Shown here piece by piece: positions 52,807-62,402 of a stretch of 64,000 nt of DNA. The DNA is from Bacteroidota bacterium. GTDB taxonomy: Bacteria; Bacteroidota; Bacteroidia; Chitinophagales; JADIYW01. The DNA is taken from NCBI GenBank assembly GCA_028288625.1, contig JAQBNI010000152.1:1-64000 (forward strand), read 5' to 3'. Numbering within the stretch: the stretch's first letter is position 1; each line of letters starts with the position of its first letter. Under the pieces are notes generated by a model. That model did not search any database. It saw nothing but the letters and a program-made list of their open reading frames with translations, and had not been told where the DNA came from. Made by a program: the position numbers and the translations under genes.

Positions 52807-52902
52807 GCACCAATCCACAATTGTTCTAAAATTCTAAATTACTAATCACAAAATACTCATTACTTTTACTTGCGACTTACGACTTATAACTTACGACTAA
52901 TT

Positions 52903-53220
52903 ATGTCTATCATCGATCCGAAATTAAAAGAAAAAATTCCTGCACCATTGCGCAATAAATTTATTTTGCTCTTCCTCGGATATTTTGTTTATCTCTTATT
53001 TTTCAATCAAAATACTTTATGGTCGCAGGTAAAACTCGCGATGCAGGTACATGATCTGAATAAGGAAGAAAAATATTATACCAAGGAGATCGTGAAAGTA
53101 AAACAGGAACAGAAAGAATTATTTTCCGGTGTAGACCAAATGGAAAAATATGCGCGCGAAAACTATTGGATGAAACGCGACAGCGAAGACCTGTACATCT
53201 TTGTGGAGGCAGAAAAATAA
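52903..53220 (+). CDS. FtsB/DivIC-like septum formation initiator
   Basis: Start set at MSIIDPKLKEKIP (52903): N-terminal TM, coiled coil, MEKYARENYWMKRDSEDLYIFVE. Confidence 0.85.
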   Translation: MSIIDPKLKEKIPAPLRNKFILLFLGYFVYLLFFNQNTLWSQVKLAMQVHDLNKEEKYYTKEIVKVKQEQKELFSGVDQMEKYARENYWMKRDSEDLYIFVEAEK

Positions 53221-53242
53221 AATTCCTCTGCTTTAATACCAC

Positions 53243-53692
53243 TTACAATCTTGTAAAATGCAAAAACCAATACGGACGTACACTCGTATCCGCAATAATG
53301 GTAAAATCCATATTCGATACATCAATGAGCTTACTCACCGTCGTCAAATGTAAGGCAGAAATATTAGAGGTTATATACGTATTGGTGCTGTCCAGTGTCC
53401 ACGTTAAGCTGGCAGAGCCGGATGTATCAGGAGTAGAAAAAGAAAAGTTTCCTGTGCCGTTATCATTCAAATGGAAATTTACGGTTACGCTTGTAGTATC
53501 AGCATATCTTAATTCTCCCTCATCAATAAAAGAATTGTTATTTGTATCTAAACCCGATTGCAATAATTTCCAGTCTTTATTTGATAATTTTTCCTTTATT
53601 GTAGTGTCTGTAAAATCAGAAGTGGAAGCTTTGTTGCATTTTGTAAAAACCAGTGTCATCAGGATGAAGCAGAAAAGGATTATATTTTTCAT
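53243..53692 (-). CDS. Small lipoprotein, lipocalin-like
   Basis: Lipobox-like FTKCNK; WKLLQSGLDTNNNSFIDEGE... Confidence 0.55.
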   Translation of the reverse strand: MKNIILFCFILMTLVFTKCNKASTSDFTDTTIKEKLSNKDWKLLQSGLDTNNNSFIDEGELRYADTTSVTVNFHLNDNGTGNFSFSTPDTSGSASLTWTLDSTNTYITSNISALHLTTVSKLIDVSNMDFTIIADTSVRPYWFLHFTRL

Positions 53693-53808
53693 CTTGAATA
53701 TTTTTATAATACAAAACTAATATGTTATGTAGTTAGCCTGTTATATAATTAATCGGAAACGTTGTAAACATCCCATATTCTTGCTAACTTTAATATGCAA
53801 TCTGCAAC

Positions 53809-54927
53809 ATGAAAAGTCTTATTATTTATTCTATTCCGGTATTTTTTATTTTGATCGCTGTAGAGTTGATCATTGATAGATACAGGAAGTCAAATCTCTA
53901 TCGTCTGAATGATACGATCGCCAATATGAACTGCGGAATTGCGCAACAGGTAACAGGTGTACTCGTTAAATTATTTACGGTTGGCGTTTATATCTGGATA
54001 TACGATCATTACCGCTTAACAACCATTCCGCTTACGTGGTATTCATGGGTGTTGTTGTTTCTCGGGATAGATTTTTTCTATTATTGGTTTCATCGTTTAT
54101 CGCATGAAGTAAGCGTTTTGTGGGGAACACACGTGGTACATCATCAGAGTGAGGAATATAATTTATCCGTTGCATTGCGCCAATCCGCAACACAGGTATT
54201 CGGCTCGTTCTGGTTTTACCTGCCGCTTGCATTTATTGGTTTCGATCCGATATCTTTTATTATAATCTCACAAATTCAAACATTGTACCAATTCTGGATA
54301 CATACAAAGCTGATCAAAAAAATGCCGGTATGGTTTGAATATGTTTTCAATACGCCGTCGCATCATCGTGTACATCATGGCGTAAATCCGAAATATATCG
54401 ATAGGAATCACGGCGGCACTTTAATTATTTTCGACAGGATGTTTGGTACATTTCAGGAGGAAGAAGAAGAAGTGCATTATGGTGTAACTTCACAATTAAA
54501 AAGCTGGAATATCGCTGTTGCAAATTTTAATTATTATGAATGGGTGGCGAAGCATGCAATACGCGTAAAAAATATGCGCGACTTTTTTTTAGTATTGATC
54601 AAGCCACCTGGCTGGCGGCCGGAATATCTTGGCGGTCCGATTGTGCCGCAGGAAATTGATACTACGCGGGAGTTATACAATGCATACGCAGATAATAAAA
54701 TGCACATTTATATTTTCGTGCAATTTCTATTATTGTTAGCATTCGCTTCTTACTTTTTATTTGGTATAGAGCATTTTAATTTAATGCAGAAGATCGTCGG
54801 TATTGCCTTTATTGTACTATCCACTATAACCATCGGAACGCTTTTCGAAAATAAAAACTGGACCAAAATCCTTGAAGTAATAAGGCTGATTTCTTTCATC
54901 CCTGTATTGCTGTTTCTTATAAGATAA
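53809..54927 (+). CDS. Sterol desaturase/fatty acid hydroxylase family protein
   Basis: Histidine boxes HRLSHE, HVVHHQSEEYN, HHRVHHG. Confidence 0.92.
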   Translation: MKSLIIYSIPVFFILIAVELIIDRYRKSNLYRLNDTIANMNCGIAQQVTGVLVKLFTVGVYIWIYDHYRLTTIPLTWYSWVLLFLGIDFFYYWFHRLSHEVSVLWGTHVVHHQSEEYNLSVALRQSATQVFGSFWFYLPLAFIGFDPISFIIISQIQTLYQFWIHTKLIKKMPVWFEYVFNTPSHHRVHHGVNPKYIDRNHGGTLIIFDRMFGTFQEEEEEVHYGVTSQLKSWNIAVANFNYYEWVAKHAIRVKNMRDFFLVLIKPPGWRPEYLGGPIVPQEIDTTRELYNAYADNKMHIYIFVQFLLLLAFASYFLFGIEHFNLMQKIVGIAFIVLSTITIGTLFENKNWTKILEVIRLISFIPVLLFLIR

Positions 54928-55131
54928 TAATTGTTAAGAAACACTCCGATACCTCATCATATTTGGTGAGTAAGCAAAATATTTATTATCTTCGCGTAGC
55001 AACTGTTGGAAGTCGTACAACACTAGTATTAAACCTTATTTATCTTATTAACTATTATTGCCGTAAAGCTGTAGTTGGAAGATTTTTTGTGAAAAAGAGA
55101 CGATCCGGGTTGCTGAAAAAATACAGTAAGC

Positions 55132-56499
55132 ATGAAACAAGTATTAATTTTTCTTCTTATTTCTGTAATAGTTATCACCTGTAAAAGCCCTCAGCGCCAG
55201 AAAAGAAATGCGTTTGCTGAAAGAACAGGCAATTCACCCGCAGTGGTAACAAAAACTGTTGCTGTTAAGCCTTGCAACGATCCAAAATCACACTCCTTTT
55301 TAGATATTGATGTAGATGGCTTGTATGTTCGTGAAAAAGAATTTTCGCGAAAAGACAATGTCCAGAAAATATTTAAAACCAACAAGCTGGACAAAAATCA
55401 ATATGCGCAGTTCCTGGAGGATAGCAAGGAGTATTATGATTTCACAACTGTAAAGACAAGACAAAAATATTTCACGATCACAAAAGAAACAGATTCTTCT
55501 TCTCAGCTGCAATATCTTGTTTTCAAAATTTCCGATTATGAATATGTGATCGCAAATTGCACAGATACTTCCATGGTAACGCAAATGACAGCGGATGAAA
55601 ATGTGGGACGAAGGAGAAGAAATAAGCATGCGCAAAAAGCAGTTTATTATCACCCTATACAAATCGCTTACTACGAAAAAAATATCGATACGATACAAAT
55701 AAAATTCGCTGCAGTCATACAAAGATCTGTATCCAAAACATTCCGCGAAAATAATCTCGATTCTAAATTGATCGAAAAATTATCAGGCTCACTCAGCAAT
55801 AAATTTAATTTGAATAGTTTGCACTCCGGAGATACACTTCAATTTATATATAATCAATTAAGTGTAAACGGTCAATTCTTAGATTACGGTCATGTGCAGG
55901 CGATTTGTATAAAAACAAAAAAGAAACAATACTACGCTCTCGATTATTTTTTAAAGGATGATAGCAGCTATCAATATGTAGATAATGGAGGTAAATATTT
56001 GAAAAGCGCGTTCCTGAAATCACCTTTGCAAAAAGGAGGCAACATCGTATCGCGATATAACCTGCATAGGTTTCACCCTGTATTGCAGGTAGAGAAAGCA
56101 CATTTGGGAACTGATTTCGCCGCGCCGAAAGGTTCACCAATTATTGCTACTGCGAGCGGAGTTATAGAAGCAGCTCAGTTTACGCAGAATAACGGCAACT
56201 ATGTAAAGATCCGTCACGACAGGATATATGAAACGCAATATCTGCATATGTGCCGTTTTGCAAAGGGCATTCGTAATGGTGTTCGTGTTCAGAAAGGACA
56301 GGTGATCGGATACGTAGGTATGACGGGTTTGGCGACCGGACCGCACGTTTGCTATCGTTTCTGGAAACATGGCGCACAGGTAGATCCGTTAAAAGAAAAA
56401 TTAAATACGTTCAAACAAATTCCAAATACTTATTTGGGCAGTTACCTGAAATATTTTGCATCCATCAGGAAAACCCTGGATGCAATTACTCTACGATAG
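55132..56499 (+). CDS. M23 family peptidase-like protein
   Basis: HLGTDFAAPKGSPIIATASGVIEAA...YLHMCRF...GYVGMTGLATGPHVCYRFWKHG. Confidence 0.88.
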   Translation: MKQVLIFLLISVIVITCKSPQRQKRNAFAERTGNSPAVVTKTVAVKPCNDPKSHSFLDIDVDGLYVREKEFSRKDNVQKIFKTNKLDKNQYAQFLEDSKEYYDFTTVKTRQKYFTITKETDSSSQLQYLVFKISDYEYVIANCTDTSMVTQMTADENVGRRRRNKHAQKAVYYHPIQIAYYEKNIDTIQIKFAAVIQRSVSKTFRENNLDSKLIEKLSGSLSNKFNLNSLHSGDTLQFIYNQLSVNGQFLDYGHVQAICIKTKKKQYYALDYFLKDDSSYQYVDNGGKYLKSAFLKSPLQKGGNIVSRYNLHRFHPVLQVEKAHLGTDFAAPKGSPIIATASGVIEAAQFTQNNGNYVKIRHDRIYETQYLHMCRFAKGIRNGVRVQKGQVIGYVGMTGLATGPHVCYRFWKHGAQVDPLKEKLNTFKQIPNTYLGSYLKYFASIRKTLDAITLR

Positions 56500-57457
56500 T
56501 ATTCGTCACAATTTTATTATTGATTGGTTTCAGCGTTCTCAGGTATGCGTAAATCGCTTTGAGATCTGTGCTGTCCATTCCTCCATACATATTCCAGGGC
56601 ATAATGGTTTGGAAATCCTTGCTGGATTTGTAGGGTTGTAATTTACTTTTATCCTCAAATGATTTGAATTTATTGACGAAGGCTTCTTCCGTCCAGTAAC
56701 CAATCCCTGTTTCTTTATCAGGAGTGATATTTGCGGAGACTATTTTTTTACCGCCCGGAAAAATAAATTCACGTCCCCCCGCGAAATCCATTCCTTCAAC
56801 ATGTTTTCCTTTGATCACATTCGTATGACATTCGTTGCAGGCTGCAGCATTTACAAGGTAAGCACCATAGTCCATTACATTTTCTTTAGCGGGCATTGTT
56901 GTAAAGCAAGCTTTTTCCGGTATGGTATTGATGAGAAAACTCATCGGGAATTCAGGCTCCGCAAGAGGAATTTTATTTGGAATAGGTTTCAGAGTTCGTA
57001 TATACGCGATAATAGATTTAATGTCCTCTTTATCCATATGACTGTAATAGTGATAAGGCATAACAGGAAACAACGCAACACCGTTTTTGTCAACTCCGCA
57101 TGTAATTGCTCTTAATATTTCCCCATCAGTCCAGGTCTTTAAATTAGCAGGCGTAAGATTCTGAGAATAGAATGTTCCCGGAAATCCGAATTCGGGTGTA
57201 AAAGTTTCTCCGCCCTTGCCTTCCGTTCCCGGAACGATCGGTCCTGAAAATGTGCTCCAGTCTCTTTTAGAATGGCAATCGATGCAAACACAAACATGGT
57301 TTGCAAGATATTCCCCACGTTTAACCATTTCCGGTGTTGCGGAAATTTGAATGCCTTCGGGCTTGCCTACATTTGGAAGCATCAGTTTTACATACGCCAG
57401 AACGGCAGCAATGACTACCACAAGAATGACGGCGATTCGTTTGATCCATTTTACCAT
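56486..57457 (-). CDS. Di-haem c-type cytochrome
   Basis: Two CxxCH motifs (CIDCH, CNECH); N-terminal TM anchor. Confidence 0.88.
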   Translation of the reverse strand: MVKWIKRIAVILVVVIAAVLAYVKLMLPNVGKPEGIQISATPEMVKRGEYLANHVCVCIDCHSKRDWSTFSGPIVPGTEGKGGETFTPEFGFPGTFYSQNLTPANLKTWTDGEILRAITCGVDKNGVALFPVMPYHYYSHMDKEDIKSIIAYIRTLKPIPNKIPLAEPEFPMSFLINTIPEKACFTTMPAKENVMDYGAYLVNAAACNECHTNVIKGKHVEGMDFAGGREFIFPGGKKIVSANITPDKETGIGYWTEEAFVNKFKSFEDKSKLQPYKSSKDFQTIMPWNMYGGMDSTDLKAIYAYLRTLKPINNKIVTNTIVE

Positions 57458-57577
57458 AGTAATTAGTTTTAAACACTAAAATATAACATGTTGCGGAAAC
57501 TTCCAATACGTCGTAAAGAAAAATCTAACAGTAGGCAAACAATACAGTCAACAACTTTTTGTTTTTCATATCTTTAA

Positions 57578-58987
57578 ATGTTTATGAAAAATAAAAATTT
57601 GTATTTCAGGTATTTTATTTTCCTGTGTTTTGTTTTGAATATCGTGTACGCATTTAAGCAAAACTATGGAAAGGTATTAGATGGCGATATCATACATGTA
57701 GTATTACCTGTATCGAATTATAATGAAGTTTTAAAAGATCCGTTTGGAATTAACGTGCTATTGTATAAAAAACAATACGCAGGAACCAACCGGTATTTTA
57801 GTCATGAAACCATGTATATCTGGTTCAGACCGGTTCAAAAAATAATTTCTTCTTTTTTTAAAGATAAGGTGACAGCGATTTATGTGGTATCTGCGCTGTT
57901 TAATACATTAATTTATGTGTTTGTGGTTTTAATGATGGCGGCATATCTCGCGAGAAATTTTTCATTTAAAAGCAATCAGTTTTTGTTAGCGGTTTTGATG
58001 GTGATACCTTTAATTCATCAGAACGGCTGGAATGAAAGTATCGGAATTATAGATCATTCCGTTTCCTATACTTTTTTTTACGGGCTTCCATTATGCCTGC
58101 TTTTGTTGTATATGTTTCCGTTTTACAAACATGCAGTTACCGGAGATCAGGCACACATTTCATTCAGCAAAGCACGCCATATATTATGGGCATTACTTGC
58201 AGTTTATATTTCATTCAGCGGTGCGCTGATTCAGCCGCTGGTGTTAATGATATGTCCCATTATCTTGATTTTTTTGGTAGTGAAAAAGAGATCATTTAAA
58301 TCTATTCCTTTATCCATCCGGATATATTTTATGTGGATCATTATTTTATGTGTCTACTCTTTTTATATAGGGAGATATAATTCTGAAAATGCGGCGCAAG
58401 TTCCGGGTTTGCATGAACGATATTTATTATTGATGCAAGGCATACCCAAATTTTTCAGTAAAACGCCGGCATACATATACATTCTCATTTTATTTGCCGT
58501 GAATATTATTATTTTGAGAAAAATAAAACTGCAACCTGATGAAAAGCGAATATTGCGTGCAGCGCCGTTAGTCATAATTTTCTGTTTGATTTATATCGCG
58601 CTGCTGCCCCTTGGAGGATATCGTGTTTATCGCCCATTCATTATACGCTATGATACCTTTATGCCGGTAACTTTTATAGTGTTGTTTTATCTTGCATTTA
58701 CGAGTTTACTTGTTGTTTCTGCAAAAAATAAGATCTATATATCTTTTATCGTCATCATCGGTTTAATATTTCTTGTAAATGATAAACCTCTTTTTCATGC
58801 AAACAAATGTGAAAAATATTATTTGCGAACACTCAGTCACACAAAAGAAGACACACTGGTATTTCCAAAAGATTGTAATATCATAGAATGGCACTATTCT
58901 ACTACTTTCAGTGATAGCAGGAGCACTTCGCTAATGCTTACAGAATGGGGGATCACGAAAAAGCCGGTATATTTTTACCAGGAATAA
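57578..58987 (+). CDS. Multi-pass membrane protein, unknown function
   Basis: About ten hydrophobic segments. Confidence 0.65.
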   Translation: MFMKNKNLYFRYFIFLCFVLNIVYAFKQNYGKVLDGDIIHVVLPVSNYNEVLKDPFGINVLLYKKQYAGTNRYFSHETMYIWFRPVQKIISSFFKDKVTAIYVVSALFNTLIYVFVVLMMAAYLARNFSFKSNQFLLAVLMVIPLIHQNGWNESIGIIDHSVSYTFFYGLPLCLLLLYMFPFYKHAVTGDQAHISFSKARHILWALLAVYISFSGALIQPLVLMICPIILIFLVVKKRSFKSIPLSIRIYFMWIIILCVYSFYIGRYNSENAAQVPGLHERYLLLMQGIPKFFSKTPAYIYILILFAVNIIILRKIKLQPDEKRILRAAPLVIIFCLIYIALLPLGGYRVYRPFIIRYDTFMPVTFIVLFYLAFTSLLVVSAKNKIYISFIVIIGLIFLVNDKPLFHANKCEKYYLRTLSHTKEDTLVFPKDCNIIEWHYSTTFSDSRSTSLMLTEWGITKKPVYFYQE

Positions 58988-59062
58988 CTTTACCAAAACG
59001 TTGCGCCTTCACACTAAATGATTTATTTACAATAAAATATCTTTTATCCATTCCGCATTCGC

Positions 59063-59070
59063 TAATTTTG
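59063..59070 (+). promoter_or_regulatory. -7 element (TAATTTTG) for the mrp operon
   Basis: Matches TAnnTTTG, only 7 nt before the ATG at 59078; implies a near-leaderless transcript. Confidence 0.5.
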
Positions 59071-59077
59071 CAGTTCA

Positions 59078-60160
59078 ATGAAATTCACAGAACAGCAAAT
59101 ACTGCAGGCGCTATCACAGGTAGAGGATCCCGATTTTAAAAAAGATCTGGTTTCACTCAATATGATCAAGGATCTTTCTTTTACTGACGACCTGATCAAA
59201 TTCACTATTGAACTAACAACACCTGCATGTCCTTTAAAAGAAAAACTGGAAACAGATTGCAGAAATGCAATCGCGCAGCTCGTTTCTAATGATGTAAGAG
59301 TTGAGATCGAATTTACATCGCGCGTAACTTCATTGCGTGATATCAAGTCGGAAGTATTGCCAAACGTAAAAAATATTATCTCTGTTGCATCGGGAAAAGG
59401 CGGTGTAGGTAAATCAACAGTGTCCGTCAATCTCGCGTTAGCATTGTTGAGAAGCGGTGCGAAAGTTGGATTGATCGATGCAGATATTTATGGACCATCC
59501 ATTCCAACCATGCTGGGTTTGCAGGGCGCGCGACCACGAATTGAAAAAGTAGAAGACAAGAATAAAATTATTCCGGTAGATTATCTCGGTATGCAGGTAA
59601 TGTCTATTGGTTTTTTGATCCAGGAAAAACAGCCTGTAGCATGGCGAGGACCCATGGCAACATCTGCGCTTCGCCAGATCATCACCGATGTTTTATGGGA
59701 TGATTTGGATTACCTCGTGATCGATCTTCCGCCGGGTACAGGAGATATACATCTTACCTTGGCGCAATTTGTTCCTGTAACAGGCGCTCTCGTGGTTACA
59801 ACCCCACAGGAAGTTGCGCTTGCAGATGCAAGAAAAGCCATTGCATTTTATCAGCTTGAAAATATTAATGTACCGGTGTTAGGTGTGGTAGAGAACATGT
59901 CGTTTTTTACTCCGCCGGAATTGCAGGATAAAAAATATTATATTTTTGGAAAAGGCGGAGGAAGATTATTAGCACAGCAGTTTGATGTTCCTTTCCTTGG
60001 TGAATTACCTTTGGAACAAGATATTCGGGAAGGCGGAGATTTTGGAAAGCCTATCGTCTTGCAAACAGCAACAGCCGGTGCAATTGCATTTGCGCAACTC
60101 GCACAAAACGTAGCGCAACAAATCGCATTGCAAAATGCAAAACTCGCGGTAATGTCGTAA
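59078..60160 (+). CDS. Mrp/NBP35-type Fe-S cluster carrier ATPase with N-terminal DUF59-like domain
   Basis: VEDPDFKKDLVSLNMIKDL; SGKGGVGKSTVSVNLA. Confidence 0.95.
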   Translation: MKFTEQQILQALSQVEDPDFKKDLVSLNMIKDLSFTDDLIKFTIELTTPACPLKEKLETDCRNAIAQLVSNDVRVEIEFTSRVTSLRDIKSEVLPNVKNIISVASGKGGVGKSTVSVNLALALLRSGAKVGLIDADIYGPSIPTMLGLQGARPRIEKVEDKNKIIPVDYLGMQVMSIGFLIQEKQPVAWRGPMATSALRQIITDVLWDDLDYLVIDLPPGTGDIHLTLAQFVPVTGALVVTTPQEVALADARKAIAFYQLENINVPVLGVVENMSFFTPPELQDKKYYIFGKGGGRLLAQQFDVPFLGELPLEQDIREGGDFGKPIVLQTATAGAIAFAQLAQNVAQQIALQNAKLAVMS

Positions 60161-60164
60161 CTTT

Positions 60165-60425
60165 ATGGAGATGACTGTCACTGAGAAAAATAAAAAACAA
60201 TTGCTCGAAAGAGTGGAAAGTGCGTTGAATAATATCCGCCCGTTTTTACAGTCCGACGGCGGAGATATTGAACTGCTGGAGATCACCACAGAACTCGTGG
60301 CAAAAGTAAGATTAACCGGCAATTGTGTAGGCTGCAAAATGAGCGTTTCCACAATGAAAGCAGGCGTAGAGAGCACGATAAAAAATTTCGTTCCCGAAAT
60401 AAAATCGGTAGAGGCAGTGAATTAG
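60165..60425 (+). CDS. NifU C-terminal domain-like Fe-S scaffold
   Basis: LQSDGGDIELLEI...LTGNCVGCKMS (CxxC). Confidence 0.95.
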   Translation: MEMTVTEKNKKQLLERVESALNNIRPFLQSDGGDIELLEITTELVAKVRLTGNCVGCKMSVSTMKAGVESTIKNFVPEIKSVEAVN

Positions 60426-60456
60426 CCATTCATCATTCATCATTCAACATTCAGCA

Positions 60457-61266
60457 TTGACCCGCAAGCAACTCATCAGCCAGATCAAAAAAAAGAAGAG
60501 TTATCTTTGTGTAGGTTTAGATACGGATATTACAAAAATCCCCAAGCATCTTTTAAAATATAAAGATCCAATCCTCGAGTTCAACAAACAGATCATTGAT
60601 GCCACTCACGACCTTTGTATCGCGTATAAACCCAATTTAGCTTTTTATGAATTGTATGGCGCAAAAGGCTGGATAACTTTACAAAAAACAATAGACCATA
60701 TTCCATCTTCCCTTTTTAAAATTGCAGATGCTAAGCGCGGCGATATCGGAAATACATCGGGTATGTATGCGAAAGCTTTTTTTGAGAATATGAATTTTGA
60801 TGCACTCACCATCGCTCCTTATATGGGCGAAGATTCTATCCTTCCTTTTCTTGAAATAAAAAATAAATGGGTGATCATACTAGGCTTAACATCCAATAAA
60901 GGGTCACGCGATTTCCAGTTCCTGGATACAGATAAAAAGCCATTATTTCAAAACGTAATTGAAAAATGTATGGAATACGGAACCCCGGAAAATACAATGT
61001 TCGTCATAGGCGCTACCCATGAAAAAATATTTAAAGAGATCAGGCAGTTTTGTCCTGAACATTTTTTTCTCGTGCCGGGTGTAGGCGCCCAGGGCGGCGA
61101 TCTTGAAAAGTTATCTGCATATGGAATGAATAGGGATTGCGGTTTAATTGTAAATGCCACGCGAAGTATTATTTATGCTTCAGGAGAAAAAGATTTTGCG
61201 GAGAAAGCGCGGGCGGAAGTGCTGAGTTTACAGCAAATTATGAAGACCCGTCTCATGGGTGATTGA
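60457..61266 (+). CDS. pyrF: Orotidine 5'-phosphate decarboxylase (likely TTG start)
   Basis: YLCVGLDTD, IADAKRGDIGNTS, FLVPGVGAQGGD. Confidence 0.95.
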   Translation: MTRKQLISQIKKKKSYLCVGLDTDITKIPKHLLKYKDPILEFNKQIIDATHDLCIAYKPNLAFYELYGAKGWITLQKTIDHIPSSLFKIADAKRGDIGNTSGMYAKAFFENMNFDALTIAPYMGEDSILPFLEIKNKWVIILGLTSNKGSRDFQFLDTDKKPLFQNVIEKCMEYGTPENTMFVIGATHEKIFKEIRQFCPEHFFLVPGVGAQGGDLEKLSAYGMNRDCGLIVNATRSIIYASGEKDFAEKARAEVLSLQQIMKTRLMGD

Positions 61267-61308
61267 TGAACGAAACAATTATTTAAAGCGAAAGTCAGAA
61301 AACTGGCG

Positions 61309-61316
61309 TATATTTG
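61309..61316 (+). promoter_or_regulatory. -7 promoter element (TATATTTG) of the cys leader
   Basis: Exact TAnnTTTG match 5 nt before the leader-peptide ATG; no convincing -33 TTTG at 19-21 nt. Confidence 0.65.
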
Positions 61317-61321
61317 TACAA

Positions 61322-61381
61322 ATGAAATCACTACACATACTATTTGCAGCTTGTTGTTGCTGTTGCTTCACCCACCGGTGA
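61322..61381 (+). CDS. Cys-rich leader peptide MKSLHILFAACCCCCFTHR*
   Basis: Five consecutive Cys codons TGT TGT TGC TGT TGC (61352-61366); stop TGA (61379-61381) lies inside an attenuator arm. Confidence 0.85.
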   Translation: MKSLHILFAACCCCCFTHR

Positions 61382-61382
61382 G
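61367..61382 (+). promoter_or_regulatory. Attenuator pause/antiterminator hairpin segments 1 and 2
   Basis: TTCACC (61367-61372)-CACC-GGTGAG (61377-61382). Segment 2 is also complementary to CTCACC (61428-61433) in the terminator 5' arm. Confidence 0.75.
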
Positions 61383-61423
61383 CAAAGTATGTTATAAATA
61401 AGAAATAAAATTCATATCATACG

Positions 61424-61451
61424 AAGCCTCACCACAACTGGTGAGGTTTTT
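61424..61451 (+). terminator. Attenuator terminator upstream of cysM
   Basis: CCTCACCA-CAAC-TGGTGAGG perfect 8-bp stem (61427-61446) followed by TTTTT. Confidence 0.88.
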
Positions 61452-61470
61452 AATTGTTATAAATTGACTT

Positions 61471-62394
61471 ATGCAGGCAGCTATTATACATCCTCATCTT
61501 ATTGATAAGCTTCACCAGTTGGAGAAGTTCGTTGGTAATACGCCTTTATTTCCAATCACGGGATTGGGAACAAAGAAGAATGTGAAGATCTATGCGAAAC
61601 TGGAATGGCAGCAAATTTCTAATTCGGTAAAAGCACGCGCTGCTTATGCGATCATTAAGGATGCCGTATTAAAAAATGAGATCAATACAATCAAAGGATT
61701 GATCGATGCATCAAGCGGCAATACCGCTGTAGCGTATGCAACAATAGGAGCACATCTTGGTATTCCAATTAGTTTATGTGTACCTGAAAATGCATCATCG
61801 CAAAAAAAGAATGCACTGCAAGCCTTGGGGGCAAATATTATTTATACTTCTAAATTTGGTGGAACGGATGAAGCGCAGGTGAAGGCAAAAGAATTGAGCG
61901 TGGAGCATGCGTCAGAATATTTTTACGCAAATCAATATGCAAACGAAAATAACTGGAAAGCGCATTATAACGGAACTGCCATAGAAATATGGAACCAGAC
62001 AAAGGAAAAGATAACGCACTTCGTTGCAGGCTTGGGAACAACCGGAACATTTATTGGAACCAGCAGGAGATTGAAAGAATTAAACCGCGATATCATTACT
62101 ATTTCTTTACAACCCGATGCTGCAATGCACGGATTAGAAGGATGGAAGCATTTGGAAAGCGCTATTGTTCCCAAAATTTATGACGCCGGAATTGCGGATC
62201 ACAACCGTTTTATCGATACATATGAATCGTACGAAATGATGAAGAGCGCTGCAAAGTATGAAGGATTAATGCTGAGCCCGTCGTCTGCGGCAAATTTATT
62301 GGGAGCTGTACAATTAGCGGAGACATTGGAAGAAGGTGTGATCGTTACAACCTTCGCGGATCATGCCAGTAATTATCCTGATTTAAATATTTAG
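61471..62394 (+). CDS. cysM: PLP-dependent cysteine synthase (CysM-like)
   Basis: VGNTPLFPI, IDASSGNTAVAYA, GLGTTGTFIGTSRRLKE. Confidence 0.93.
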   Translation: MQAAIIHPHLIDKLHQLEKFVGNTPLFPITGLGTKKNVKIYAKLEWQQISNSVKARAAYAIIKDAVLKNEINTIKGLIDASSGNTAVAYATIGAHLGIPISLCVPENASSQKKNALQALGANIIYTSKFGGTDEAQVKAKELSVEHASEYFYANQYANENNWKAHYNGTAIEIWNQTKEKITHFVAGLGTTGTFIGTSRRLKELNRDIITISLQPDAAMHGLEGWKHLESAIVPKIYDAGIADHNRFIDTYESYEMMKSAAKYEGLMLSPSSAANLLGAVQLAETLEEGVIVTTFADHASNYPDLNI

Positions 62395-62402
62395 TAGACT
62401 GC

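Noticed and set aside
54963-55184. 73-aa plus-strand ORF upstream of the M23 gene
   Set aside because: Overlaps the M23 start in another frame, low-complexity composition, no recognised motif; more likely the leader region of the M23 transcript.
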